A stretch of DNA of 52,117 nucleotides from Priapulus caudatus. Taxonomy: Eukaryota > Priapulida > Priapulimorpha > Priapulimorphida > Priapulidae. Position numbers and translations under genes: made by a program. The notes beneath the pieces were generated by a model. That model saw only the letters and a program-made list of their open reading frames with translations, was not told the origin of the DNA and ran no database searches. The DNA lies in contig NW_014577083.1 of assembly GCF_000485595.1 (NCBI RefSeq), positions 39,668-91,784 of the forward strand, read 5' to 3'. Below, in pieces: positions 34,370-46,435 of the stretch. Each line of letters starts with the position of its first letter. Positions within the stretch are counted from its first letter, which is position 1.

Positions 34370-34936
34370 AACAACTCAACTGCCAAACACTCTCTGAATC
34401 ATTTCGGTCATTTAAGTGGTGCATAAGGAGTTGTGCAAGAAGAGATGAACAGACTAGCAGCGCAACATCGGCACACAATTTGTGTTCTCTCTGCTTATAT
34501 ACCTTGGCTGTATTTCATGCACGTTGTCTCCAACCATGTATGAAGTGTATCCCACCAATGTATCGACTATCCCACATTGAGATGATGACACGAATTTTAC
34601 TCCCTGTGAGGAGGATGACGTTGGCGATCTTGTGGATTTACGTTTTGTCTCATTTATTTTCTCAACTCCCTGTGCGTTTGGAGTCACTAGTGAGCTGCAT
34701 CCACTGCATCTGAGTTCAGAGGTCACTGAGCTTAACCATTGCTCCCGTGGTAGGTATTCGAGCTACTATGACACTGTGGATTGTGTCTGTCACGGTACCC
34801 TACGACGAGTGACGATTATTCAGGTTGCATGACTACACTGGCCACAGAAATCATTTTCTGCTATTAACGTTTGCGAGGCATTGGTTTTAGTATCGGAGGG
34901 AGGGCCATCGACATTTTTCGGGACAAATTCAGTTCT

Positions 34937-35083
34937 AATAAAAAAAATCTTATTGGGCGTCCCATGGGTGTTTGGATTGTTTGACGGAATTCGGCACGGT
35001 TATTATTTCTGTTTATTGATTGGATTTTTAATAATGGTAATTGTTTGTGCAAGGTTTAAGAAAAACTGAATTTTTGTAATAAA
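34937..35083 (+). terminator. Candidate polyadenylation signals for the q2 transcript
   Basis: AATAAA occurs at 34937-34942 and 35078-35083, about 570 and 710 bases after the q2 stop. A further AATAAA overlaps the stop itself and is too close to be useful. The actual cleavage site is unknown. Confidence 0.4.
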
Positions 35084-36773
35084 AACACCAATCGACAAGT
35101 AGGTAGTGATGTGTAACGTGTTAATTAATTGCCATACTAACAACAATATTTAACCCATTTTGAAATAGAACTGTCTAACAAATGAAAGGCTGGGGAAGTT
35201 TTAAATGTTATATATAATCTGTAGTGTGTGGCCTGAACAATCGTCACTGCACTGGGCTATCATGTGACCTCTGAGCCTGTGATGCATCGGCTGTGGACAC
35301 ATGGCATTGAGGGCTTCGGACAGCTTGCCCACCATTTTGTGGCAGCCATGATACATGAAGAGCTGTGAGCTCGGTCGTTTGTGGCATTTTGAAGGCCTGC
35401 TTATGAGTCGCTTTTTTTCTGGACTCCCCTCCCGACTCTTGAATTATAACGTGTTTAGTTAAATGTTTGTTGATTATCAATTGCTTGTTATCGCGTTGGG
35501 TGTTTAATTTGACTAGTGGCACGCTGTGCATTGCTGCTGGTGACCTTCGGTAGGTTTCCATGGCAACTAGACTACTCTGTTCGCCAGTCACTGTGTGTAG
35601 TGTTTGATGTGAGCTTTTGGGGAAAATTCTAAACAGTTGCACGCTGGGAATAAGTGTACATTTGAAATGAATTATTTATTACTCTACTAATGTATTTATG
35701 ACTTGTTAAGTGAGAGAATGCTGTGTATATTGAATTTTGGTGAATTTTATTTTTGATAGCAGTTTTATTTTGCCGCACGTATATCAAGGAGCCTTGTCCA
35801 CTCCAGTTTTCACATCCACATGTTACAACAGATAGCCTTAGCTTTAGCTCATCCAACAGTTCATACACACGTCGGACCTAGCCTGTGCCCAGGTAACACA
35901 GCCATAATATGTATCAAGTTATCTTTGACAGCTTTAAACTTTCATAAGTTTCATTACAGGTCAGAACACCTTTCAGTTCTTCTTCTAACCACATAACACG
36001 TTATTACCCCCGTTTTCTTTTGTAAATATCTAGTCAGGAAAATCGGTTAAAAGTGGAATAACGATGTACAGATTTTTGAAAGTTTGTATTTTTATACCCT
36101 TTTACAGTTTGTAACTTATAGCATGCCAAAGTTGCTGGTTGAGTCACCAGATGAACGCACGTGAAGCAGTGGCTGCTCCTCGGCCAATCACGAAATCTTT
36201 GTAGAAATGTTTTTACCTGATTCACGCATGCGTTCACGCAGTCGTGCTCCCAGCCGTGCTAACTGTTGACACACGATCGTAGACAACCTAGCTGTTGACT
36301 ATATGTTACTCAAACTTTGTCAACCACTGGACGTATTAGTGGCTGTGTACACAGTAGCACATCATGGAGTGTGTGCAGACTGTCTGTGCACAGGGTAAAA
36401 CATCATACTGCATCGTGTGCGTTCATCTCAATGTAAGAGAGATTTGTCAGCTAAGTATGCGAGCACAAATTTTCTCCTGCCGGTGACACTACTTCGCATA
36501 CGTCACTAGGTGAGGACGGTGCGTGTGCGCATGATGCCGCGTACAAGGAAAGATGCTGGGGGCAAATGTACGGCGGTTGCTGTGCTGTCTTCAGGCCTGT
36601 TAGAGTGGCAGCGAATGTTTACGATGCCAAACTAATAGGTATGTTTCTGGGTCGGTGGCGCGACCAGCTGACACCATGCAGTGGTCTATGTTTAACTACT
36701 GTGTTCTGTCACCCGGTCCTGTCATCCGCATAACTGTTCCAGGATAGCCATCTTAGAAACTCTTGGCATAAAC
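35084..36773. other. Intergenic; no gene recognised
   Basis: A 132-codon minus-strand ORF (35244-35642) has no recognisable motif, flanking splice signals or homology that I can name, and is not called. Otherwise unique-looking sequence leading into the RNA-like stem-loop cluster. Confidence 0.5.
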
Positions 36774-36825
36774 GAATGAGCATCCTTCCTCATCTGACAC
36801 GCTGGAGATGAGGCCTTCTTTATTC
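36774..36825 (+). ncRNA. Covarying stem-loop, copy A (unknown structured RNA family)
   Basis: Inner stem CCTCATCT/AGATGAGG closes the loop GACACGCTGG (36796-36805). The outer stem GAATGAG/TTTATTC pairs fully with G-U allowed. The loop and 8-bp stem length are shared with four other copies while stem sequence changes compensate. The strand is a guess because the fold is nearly symmetric. Confidence 0.6.
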
Positions 36826-37141
36826 CAATTGCATTCTGGGTAGTTTCCTTGGAGCCATGGCTCAGCAATGCACGCTAACCACTTTTCTCGCTGACAGCGC
36901 ACACAGGCACGTCCGTGGGTTCGTGACCGTGCCCTTGTCGCTGCGTTGCTGAGTCATGGAATGAGAGGGGTTCATTTTCCCCGTACTGCTTACTTGCGCG
37001 CTCGTTTGCCTTCGTACTGGGAAACGCCGACATCCTCTGTTATTGCGTAAAACTCACGGCAGTGCGGGCGAAAATGAGTCTCGAACTTATATCGAGTCGA
37101 CAACTGCGACGTGCCCTTGTTGCTAGAGAGTCCCCGCGCGT

Positions 37142-37220
37142 GGCGTAGACGAATGATGCTGCTGCTGCTTTGCGTTGCCTTCCTCAGGTGACACGCTGGA
37201 CCTGAGGCTTTCTCTACGCC
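37142..37220 (+). ncRNA. Covarying stem-loop, copy B
   Basis: Inner stem CCTCAGGT/ACCTGAGG, loop GACACGCTGG (37190-37199), perfect 8-bp outer stem GGCGTAGA/TCTACGCC. The 5' side of the internal loop is long (about 32 nt, with a GCT run) and the 3' side short (CTTTC). Confidence 0.62.
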
Positions 37221-37518
37221 GGCAGGACTCCGGGCCGTGGCAGTTCTCGGCGCCTTGCGAGCGTGCTTGTCCCGCGCAGGCCGCGCAGTCAGCCTCTCCT
37301 CATTCTCCCCCTCTCTCTATGTCTTCTTTATGGCTTCAGAGGAGAAGGGGGTGCGAGACGACGGGCTGCGCGGTGGTGGCGCGTCAAGCGGAAGTATAGC
37401 ATGCTCTGCGTTTTACACTGTGATCGCGGGAAGCGGGAGCGTGGCGCCCCCTGGGAGCACCAGGTGGCAGGACGCTCCCGCGCTCGCTCCGCTTGTAATA
37501 TCGGGCTTCGACTAATCT

Positions 37519-37581
37519 CGCCGTGGACGATCGATTCGCATCCCAAGCTGACATGCTGGAGCTTGGGCCTTCTTCACTGCG
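37519..37581 (+). ncRNA. Covarying stem-loop, copy C
   Basis: Inner stem CCCAAGCT/AGCTTGGG, loop GACATGCTGG (37550-37559), outer stem CGCCGTGGA/TTCACTGCG with one mismatch. Both stems differ from copies A and B yet still pair. Confidence 0.62.
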
Positions 37582-38366
37582 ACAACGTTGTGCTCGTATG
37601 TTTATGTGTGTGTGCGTGCGTGTGTGTTTGTGTTCGTATGTATGCGTGGATGTCGCACTGCGCCCGAAGTCCTTGCCTGCATTCCTCTGGCTTGGTGAGA
37701 GGTGTGGTCTGACCAGCGTGGAGCTGGTAGCCGTGCCGCGGGCGCAGTGCGATATCCGTGCGTTCGTTCTGCCTAGCAACTTATGGCTGCTCCTGGGAAA
37801 CTCGTTCGTTAGGATTACGTGCAGGTCCAGCCATATTGCCTGTGCATAGTGAACGCATGTCGGGCCAGTGACAACCAACGAACGTTCTCCTCTGCTCTCC
37901 TCGTTTGGCCGCGCGATCGGAAAGTTCTGAAGTTGTCACAGATGGCCTGACTGTAGTTCCCGTTATCTCACAAGCTCTGTTTCACTCGCCGATATCATTG
38001 TTGGCTGATTATCTCTCTCTCTGGCTACATGTTCAAGACACGCAGCGAATGCGGTGCAGAAATATGCAAGGACGACGCAGAAATTCACCAAAATGATATA
38101 CGAATGAGAGACGAACTTGAGGGAAGGGGACAGCGAAGACATTACTGTCGCAGATGAAGTGTATCTGTCACCTCGCTCGATGTCTGTGCGTGCGTCCGTG
38201 TGTAGCGCTATATAAGTGGCCTGCGATGGATCTGCCGCGTTTCTTCATCCTCGGCAGATATGCACGGCTTTTCCAGCGCACCGGACGCACAGGTTTGTAC
38301 GTGACATTAAGCATGGTGATTGATGCCGGTCTTAGCACATAGCGCGCTGTCCAGCGTTGGCTGGAC

Positions 38367-38420
38367 CTTTGAGTAATCATTGGAGTACTCGGAATGATTA
38401 CTCAGAATGATTACTCCAAG
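38367..38420. mobile_element. Mini-palindrome of the GGAGTAATCATT type
   Basis: CTTTGAGTAATCATT pairs with AATGATTACTCCAAG, with an extra internal GAATGATTACTC. It is related to the palindrome at 39963-40002. Confidence 0.72.
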
Positions 38421-38463
38421 GTAGGACAGTCATGAGCGGGTTACGTACGAGTCCGCCTCGGCT

Positions 38464-38521
38464 GAATGCATGATAAGACGCTTTCTCATCTGACAAGCTG
38501 GAGATGAGGCTTGCTCTATTC
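38464..38521 (+). ncRNA. Covarying stem-loop, copy D
   Basis: Inner stem TCTCATCT/AGATGAGG (outermost pair U-G), loop GACAAGCTGG (38492-38501), short outer stem GAATG/TATTC. Confidence 0.57.
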
Positions 38522-38840
38522 TAGTGTAGTCGTAAGTAGCGTGTGCGAAGAAAGTGCGTGTGCGCAAGCTACTGACCGCATGTGCTTCCTGCGACCCCTG
38601 CTACTGTTGCCATGTGCCCTCCTCACCCTCCCCCCGCGCTACCGAGCCAAATGTGTTGAGTGATCGGCTGCATAATGACAATCTAATCATGGTAGCGCAC
38701 CTGGAATGCAATATGGAATCCATTCAGGCAGCTGTAAGGAAGGTACACGTCGACACTTGCTCGTTGCACTGGTCGTGCGTGCGTGCGTGTGCGAGAGGTA
38801 ACGTGGTAAACTTATGAACTACACATGGGTAGACGCACGA

Positions 38841-38885
38841 AATGTGTCCGACTTTGGGTGACACGTTGGACCCAAGGCTTGCATT
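38841..38885 (+). ncRNA. Covarying stem-loop, copy E
   Basis: Inner stem CTTTGGGT/ACCCAAGG, loop GACACGTTGG (38860-38869), outer pairing AATGTG/TGCATT with two G-U pairs. The stem sequence is unlike A-D but the length and loop match. Confidence 0.58.
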
Positions 38886-39962
38886 CAGCCGAATCGTCTG
38901 CTAAACCCGCTTCATGATAGACTATCGGACGCCCTTCAGTAATACAATCTAGTAGTTATCAGTACATCCGTAGTTGTAGTAGCAACCGCAGCAGCCTAAT
39001 GAGACCGAATTACGTACCAGTAACGTTGTCCAGTTACTGGTAATATTGTTGGAGGGCGTCCCAGAGTTAGATCGCTGTTTTATGAAGCGCTATACTGCTA
39101 ACCTCTCCTAGATCTCACGTACAGTAGAACCTCCGCACGAAGGAGGTAAGCACGCGAAATCGATTCATATGGTGCTGAGTGTAGAGTGGGTATGTTGTTA
39201 AATTCCCAGTGTTGCTTTTCTTTCTATATATTGACGTTACTCTGTGTGTAAGAGTGCGCATATGTGAGTATCTGTGCGTGCGTACGCGCGTTTGTATATG
39301 TATTGTTTATTACTGGCGATCACGTGAAACTAGTTGCTATGGAAACTTTGGTCCGTCAGTCAAAGCCCGATTAGTCAGATTAAACACCAATAAACGCGAG
39401 AGAAATTGTCGAATAGGGATGAATCGTTGTGGCTCTTATGCGCCACAATTTCAGTTTGAGAGGAGGCGATATAGCCTTGTTAACTCTCGCAGCGCGCGCA
39501 TGCGCATGACCGTCACGTGTCTCATACACAGCATCCTCGCCTGTCGGTATGTTGATCACGGCTGAGAACTCGGCAGATATGCGTGTATCGTCATTGTGAC
39601 GTCATTATGACGTCATCGTGCGTGTGTTAGTGTGCCTTATATCATAAAGTAATAAAATCACTATCGTTATAATGCCGGTTGCATTGTTGTGTCTGTTGAT
39701 TAGTCTAAACTCAACCAGTTTCTGATTAGTAAATAAATAACAGGCATCGTACGCAAATTCGTTCATAGGTGTTCATGAGACCTACCGTGAAGCCTTGGTA
39801 CACTTATTTCGTAGGTGATTCTACAGTTATGGATACTCTAAGACAATTCGGTCAGCGGTGGCAGTTTATATAGGGTTAATTAATATCTCACTAATATTCC
39901 ACTCGGGCACGATTACGACTTACGTTGTACCGAGACTCTGTCGATTACGACTTACGTTGTAT

Positions 39963-40002
39963 CTTGGAGTAATCATTCTGACGTCAGAATTATTACTCCA
40001 AG
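39963..40002. mobile_element. 40-bp palindrome inserted in a short local repeat
   Basis: CTTGGAGTAATCATTCTGAC faces its near-perfect reverse complement. The flanks are GTTGTAT and GTTGTAC. The surrounding CGATTACGACTTACGTTGTA and ACCGAGACTC motifs occur twice around it. Confidence 0.78.
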
Positions 40003-40014
40003 GTTGTACCGAGA

Positions 40015-40016
<2 letters not shown>

Positions 40017-40062
<46 letters not shown>
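40017..40062 (+). repeat. (GT)n microsatellite at gap edge
   Basis: Pure GT dinucleotide repeat running to a few bases before the 535-N gap. GTGC repeats resume on the far side at 40606. Confidence 0.97.
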
Positions 40063-40065
<3 letters not shown>

Positions 40066-40070
40066 ACGCG

Positions 40071-40605
40071 NNNNNNNNNNNNNNNNNNNNNNNNNNNNNN
40101 NNNNNNNNNNNNNNNNNNNNNNNNNNNNNNNNNNNNNNNNNNNNNNNNNNNNNNNNNNNNNNNNNNNNNNNNNNNNNNNNNNNNNNNNNNNNNNNNNNNN
40201 NNNNNNNNNNNNNNNNNNNNNNNNNNNNNNNNNNNNNNNNNNNNNNNNNNNNNNNNNNNNNNNNNNNNNNNNNNNNNNNNNNNNNNNNNNNNNNNNNNNN
40301 NNNNNNNNNNNNNNNNNNNNNNNNNNNNNNNNNNNNNNNNNNNNNNNNNNNNNNNNNNNNNNNNNNNNNNNNNNNNNNNNNNNNNNNNNNNNNNNNNNNN
40401 NNNNNNNNNNNNNNNNNNNNNNNNNNNNNNNNNNNNNNNNNNNNNNNNNNNNNNNNNNNNNNNNNNNNNNNNNNNNNNNNNNNNNNNNNNNNNNNNNNNN
40501 NNNNNNNNNNNNNNNNNNNNNNNNNNNNNNNNNNNNNNNNNNNNNNNNNNNNNNNNNNNNNNNNNNNNNNNNNNNNNNNNNNNNNNNNNNNNNNNNNNNN
40601 NNNNN
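40071..40605. other. Assembly gap (535 N)
   Basis: Undetermined sequence between GT and GTGC repeats. The missing DNA is probably microsatellite, but its content is unknown. ORFs shown across it are artefacts. Confidence 0.99.
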
Positions 40606-41279
40606 CGTGCGTGCGTGCGTGCGTGCGTGCGTGCGTGTGTGTGTGTATCCGCTACACTATCGACGTGAACGTTCGATACATGCAAACAATGATTCACGGT
40701 GTCTTACCGCACGGTGATTGGCCGTTTTATGTCAAAATATTTCAGCGTCCATGACACTATGTGTGTGTGCGTTCACTTATAATGCGTGCGCGTGTGTGTG
40801 AGCGTGGGTGCGTGCTTACGTATGTGCTTGCGTGGATTTCGATTGGTAAATGTTTAACATGCGCGCACGTAGATTTTAGAGAAATTTGGGATGATTCGTT
40901 TGAGCGAAACGTTGGGACAGACGATTTTCATAATATCATACTATTCGTGAATATGGTTTCTCTACTTTAAATGTATATCTACCAACTAACATTTTGTGTT
41001 CGCGGAAACCGAGCTTACGTTGACATAGACGGACCATACTATATCCTACAGTATAGAGAAATTCGAGGAAAATAAGGTCATTATTATGAAATTTACACAT
41101 TGGGATAGACATTTGTCATATAAATTTCGTCAATACTTATGAATACGTTCTATATTATATGCCCTTGCGTATAATTCCTAGCTGTATTAAATAATACTGC
41201 TATCATTCATGTAGACTACTTTCAAGCTAGCACATTGCTATGTTATCATAATTGCACAAGATTGTGAAATACAGACATC

Positions 41280-41734
41280 AATAACTATTATATTGTCGCG
41301 CACGTGTGTAGCGGTTCACGCAGCGACCCCTGGCGGTGCGCCGTTTGTGCGTAAGCACTCGCGTAAAATACATCCCTTTAGAACCCCGTTTGCAAGCGAC
41401 AGCGAAACGGCGAGCAAGACCGATGATGTCATTCTATTTGTGATTACGATGACCGTACGTGGTCGACGCCCGCACAGCGGGGCCGCGTTGTATCTAGTAG
41501 CACCACGTACGTCGCCTCGAACGGTGTTCAACGCAGCGTAGCCGCGATGTTCAGGCTGGCTTACTAACGTGCGATTGTCGCATTTGTGGCTTTGGAAAAC
41601 CGTAGACATTCGTATTTCGTCCGCCGTTCTCGTCACGGCGGTCTGGTATTGATCGCAACATCGCTGTGCGCGTCGGAACCGATAGCTGTGTGTGTGTGTG
41701 CGCGCGCGCTCGTGTGCGGGTGCAAGCGAGCTCA

Positions 41735-41766
<32 letters not shown>

Positions 41767-41797
41767 CGCAAGGCGAGTGAATGAGTCATCGGCAGTC
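41280..41797 (+). promoter_or_regulatory. CpG-rich presumptive promoter/5' UTR of the second coding unit
   Basis: GC- and CpG-rich sequence compared with the AT-rich DNA before it (40.97-41.28 kb), ending in a CTG repeat just before the ATG at 41798. The frame of that ATG stays open upstream to about 41666, so an upstream exon spliced in here cannot be excluded. Confidence 0.4.
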
Positions 41798-42145
41798 ATG
41801 GCGCCCAGCTCCGTAGAGGATCCGGAATACGAGGACTACCTCGAGGAGAAGGAGAACAACGACTCGCTCGAGAACCTACCGCTATCGAAGAGCCTCGTAC
41901 GCATGCATGGCCGTGTGCGCAACGGCGGTCGCGGTGTCGCGGACGACACTGCCGACGTTCCGTCGTGCTCGTGTTCGTGTTCGCAGACGACGGACGGACA
42001 CGTGCCCCGCGAGTCGCCGGCCCGCTCGGCCCGTGCCAAGGACAAGCGCGGACGTGCCGGCAAGGGGAACCCGCGCAAGGACAAGCGGAGGATGCGAGAC
42101 AGGCGCAAAAGCAGCGGACTGGTGTACCTGAAGTCGACAGGAGAG
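41798..42145 (+). CDS. Second coding unit, exon 1: acidic/basic N-terminus with RRKSSG motif
   Basis: The ATG is in a good context (G at -3, G at +4), the donor is GAG|gtgagt, and the exon holds 116 codons in phase 0. It starts MAPSSVEDPEYEDYLEEKEN (very acidic), passes a Ser/Cys patch (PSCSCSCS) and ends strongly basic, KDKRRMRDRRKSSGLVYLKS then TGE. RRKSSG resembles the second ROCK-site context of MYPT (RRSTGV) that the main gene lacks. I cannot assign the protein. It could be an ankyrin-less MYPT-like paralogue with its own promoter or an unrelated coiled-coil protein. Confidence 0.75.
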
Positions 42146-43730
42146 GTGAGTGCTCACGCGCTGTCGCCTAGATACAATAATGTAACCCAGCAAGAGTAGG
42201 GTTACATTTGTAAGCCTACAAATGTAACCCTACTCTTGTACCTGCACATTTTGTAGGTTTACATTTTACTAAGCCTACTATTGTTGGGTTACATTATTGT
42301 ATCGCGCTGGCGCCCTGCTCACTGCGTTGATGATACTTACGCCTAGATTGCTCTGTACGTAGCAATCTGTACGTAGATAATCGTCCCAGTGTACCAAGAT
42401 AACCTTGCAGCGTCAATGCTTACCCAGTTAATCTTCTTCTTCTTCTTCTTCTTCTTCTTCTTCTTCTTCTTCTTCTTCTTCTTCTTCTTCCTCTTCCTCT
42501 TCCTCTTCCTCTTCCTCTTCCTCTTCCTCTTCCTCTTCCTCTTCCTCTTCCTCTTCCTCTTCCTCTTCCTCTTCCTCTTCTTCTTCTTCTTCTTCTTCTT
42601 CTTCTTCTTCTTCTTCTTCTTCTTCTTCTTCTTCTTCTTCTTCTTCTTCTTCTTGTTCTTCTCCTCCTCATTCCCCTCCTACTCCTTCTCCTTCTCCTCC
42701 TCTCCTCCTCTCCTCCTGCCCTCCTCTTGTTCTTCTTCTTCTCTTTCTTTTTCTTCATTATGTACCAAGAACACCCTCAATCTATATCCAGGTAATCATA
42801 CTTTTCAAGGTAATGCTGCTACCACAATGTAAACCCAGAAAATATAAATATTGAAATAGGATAACCCGTTCCACCCCATCTATGTACAAATCCAAATATC
42901 GTTGGCTCTATATATATATGTACCCAGGCAATCGACCGTGATAATGTGTATATATGGCGTAATAACGATATATGTAATATAATAGCGAAACCATCACAAA
43001 ATCCTGGTTATTTATGGTCGAAGATTCTGTAGAATTCTTGTTAATGCTAATGCATTTCCACGCCGGACTCGTGCGAAAGCACGATCATGTTTTGTGTCAT
43101 CAACTCGTTCTATATATATAACGTAGGGAAACGAGTTTTCTACGAGCGCGGCTGTCATATTATCAGCAGTGATCTATGTGTGCTCTGCTGCGATGCTGCC
43201 CGTTAGCGAGATAATGTTTTAGATCATATGGGCTGTGTAGTCATATGGGCATTTGGAATGAAAATGATTTTGGAATGAAAATGAATTTCGAATGGAAATG
43301 AATTTGAAATGAAAATGAATTATAAATAAATAATAAAAATATCCGTAGCCATCTCGGCCACCATAATGTAGGATCATCCGGTAATCTATGTTTCAAATTG
43401 TACGTCGAAAGAGTACAGGTGATGACGAAACGGATGTGACTGAGAGCAGACGAGAGGAAGTCAAGCGGGCCGGAAGTCATGGGCGAGAGGTTGTTGAGGA
43501 TGAATTCGTCGAGGTGAGTGGCGCGCAACAATGCTGAATAGAATGCGGTACATTTAGCAATATCAATCATGTGTTATGATAATCCTCATGTTAGTAAACA
43601 CAACCCGCGTCACGAGTATAGGCAGCATTAGCAGCCGCAGTTGCAACAGCTAGCAACAGAAGCAGCTGCAGCGGAAGCAGTGGCAGTGGTGACAACAGCA
43701 AAAACGACGACGACGACGACAACGACAACG

Positions 43731-43787
<57 letters not shown>

Positions 43788-43905
43788 GCAGCAGCAGCTA
43801 CAACGCTATTATATTGTCATGGGCGATTAAAGCTTCTTATAAGTTGTTTTTCATAACGGCCATAAAATTAGCCGTGATTTTCAAGTCACGTAATAATAAT
43901 AATAT

Positions 43906-43938
<33 letters not shown>

Positions 43939-44712
43939 TACGTAATAAATATGTATTCATAGTTAGTCATGGTTAACCCCAGCCCGTGCACAAAGCTTTG
44001 CGGTGCCATTAGAATCGCTCGGCTGCAAACTCTATTGATTTTCCTGATGACAAACATCCGTGCGCGTGAACGTCCCATGGGAGCTAGTGGCAATATGGAC
44101 CCAGCGTATGTAACCACAATAGTCATCAAACGTCTTATTTCGTACGGGTGGGAATATGAAGGGTTAGTAGAAAGGTTGAGTTATGACGTCGGTGTATCCA
44201 GCGACTCCCCGCTGCAAGCGTTTACCTGCTTTTACGCTCGTTGACCAGGAATAAATTATTTTCTCACGTTTATGAATTCCTTTAGTTGTCTTTTTTTCAA
44301 TTGTAAGTGATACTTGCGATAGCACTGCAACGAGTATCAGTCGCATCATCAATTCGTAAATCGATTCAGTTTAGCTGTGTGTAGAATAAACTTATTCAAC
44401 ACCATACGCGAGATCAAAGTCGTTCTGCGACGGTTGTTCGGTGTGTTGAAAGTATAGTGGAAATGTGAAACGGTAAAATAGTTGATAACGGTAAAACGGT
44501 TAACGTCGATTATCTCGCATTGCAGAACGCCTGTCATGGTACGCTCTATCTGAGGAGAGGCGGTAAAAGGTACGTTCATATTTCCCGACCGCGGTGTCCG
44601 AAACGATCCTGAATCTAACGCAATGATCACAGTATATTTCCACAGCTCTTAGAGCTCTAATGTGCAGTTCGTAATTGCGTTCTTATTTGTTACATGGCCA
44701 CTGTCTATGCAG

Positions 44713-44753
<41 letters not shown>

Positions 44754-46004
44754 CGGAATTAATAGAGTTGGAGTTTAATAGAGTTGGAGTGGTGTTGATT
44801 TCTTGTACCTATAGCCTTATTTTCAGCCCGAGGCAACAATGAGTCGTAGTTACATTACCTATTAGTTCAATATGCTCGACTTGCCACAACATTTAACGAG
44901 GAAGAACGATGTTAATTGTGTTACGTAGTATCTAGCAAATATTGAAGAAAACAGGGGAACCGGGGGAAGTTGCAATGTGAGAAATAAAGAATTGAGATCA
45001 GAGAAAATAATAAAGTGAGGCAAAGAAGAAAGGGTCCGATGTAAGGGAAAGGGCAAAGAAAGGTGACAAAAGTCCAAAAAATGGAGAATCAGAAAAAAAG
45101 AGGGAATGTGCAAACCACATCATGAAGAAAAATGAAAGACGGGAAAGTAAAATAGGAGGCAATAAAGAGAAAGGAAGTGGAGAAGAATTAGTGTGCGTAT
45201 ATGTGAGTGTGAACGAGAGGAAAAGAAAGCAAATGAGCTAGAGAATAAGGAGAGGAAAACGAGAAATGGAGAAAAGGAGAGCGAGATGAAGACAGAGTGG
45301 TATCCCATAATATTACTGGCCGTATTGTCAATCTGTTGGCGATTGCATGTCGCACGATTGCGCGTAAAAACTAGAGATATGCCAACATAACGTGTCATTC
45401 CTAATGTTCCAACGTGGATTGAAACAATACAATCACGAAAATGAATACCAGAATTGAAAAATGATTGGAGGAAAATGGACTAAAAAAACCAACGCAATAA
45501 AATATATACTGTGTGCCACACAGTGACGAGCATAGGTCTCTAACTCGTAAATCCCGGGCCGGTTAGATCAGATATACAGCAAAGTATCATCACGCATGTA
45601 TAATATAGATCTATCTATAATTTATATATATATATATATCAAGAGCTAATAATACCTATTATTAGCTCTTGGTATTATTAGCTCTTGATTATAGGTATTA
45701 TTAGCTCTTGATATATATATATATATATTATGCCGTCGTTGCCTCGTTATCTTGACTTTATTGTCTTCATGGTTTATGGTTTAAGTCCCTCCGATTTAGA
45801 AGCGGACTGTGAAGACAACCGAGAGTCGGACTCGGTATCCAGTCTCAGCGCCTGTCTGCCGATCTCACCGAAGAAAACGCCTCTGCTCGCCGGAGAGGAA
45901 GACACTGCGATTTCGCACCCGGAGAACAATGATGCATCAGAGGTAATCATTATATCGCCCAATTCTTTGTATAGTATCTCTCTCTCGCGCACTCGCTCTC
46001 GCTT

Positions 46005-46045
<41 letters not shown>

Positions 46046-46056
46046 TTCTATCTCTA

Positions 46057-46104
<48 letters not shown>

Positions 46105-46188
46105 ACCCTTTCTCTATCTCTCTCTTTCTCTGTCTCTGTCTCTCTTTCTCGCTCTCTCTTTCTCTCTCTCTCTCTCTCTCATCTCTCA

Positions 46189-46247
<59 letters not shown>

Positions 46248-46389
46248 TCTTTCTATCTCTATCGATCTTTCTCTCTCTTTCTCTCTCTCTCTTTCTCTCT
46301 GTCTCCATCCCACGTTCCCATATATCTATGTATCTATATATTCATCTATCGTATCACTTTTCTTCCTTCATTCTTTCCCTTAATATTAA

Positions 46390-46435
<46 letters not shown>

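Noticed and set aside
35244-35642. 132-codon minus-strand ORF
   Set aside because: No recognisable domain, splice context or compositional signal. Length alone is not enough in 50 kb.
39858-40754. 298-codon ORF across the 535-N gap
   Set aside because: Mostly N; real sequence on each side is GT and GTGC repeat.
42389-42832. Poly-Phe/Leu ORF and opposite poly-Arg/Gly ORF
   Set aside because: Translated TTC/TTCCTC repeat.
45730-45799. ATG at 45730 as the start of the acidic exon's protein
   Set aside because: The 23 residues before 45800 are hydrophobic and unlike the rest. The ATG sits at the edge of a TA repeat after a mobile palindrome, and a reasonable acceptor lies at 45799.
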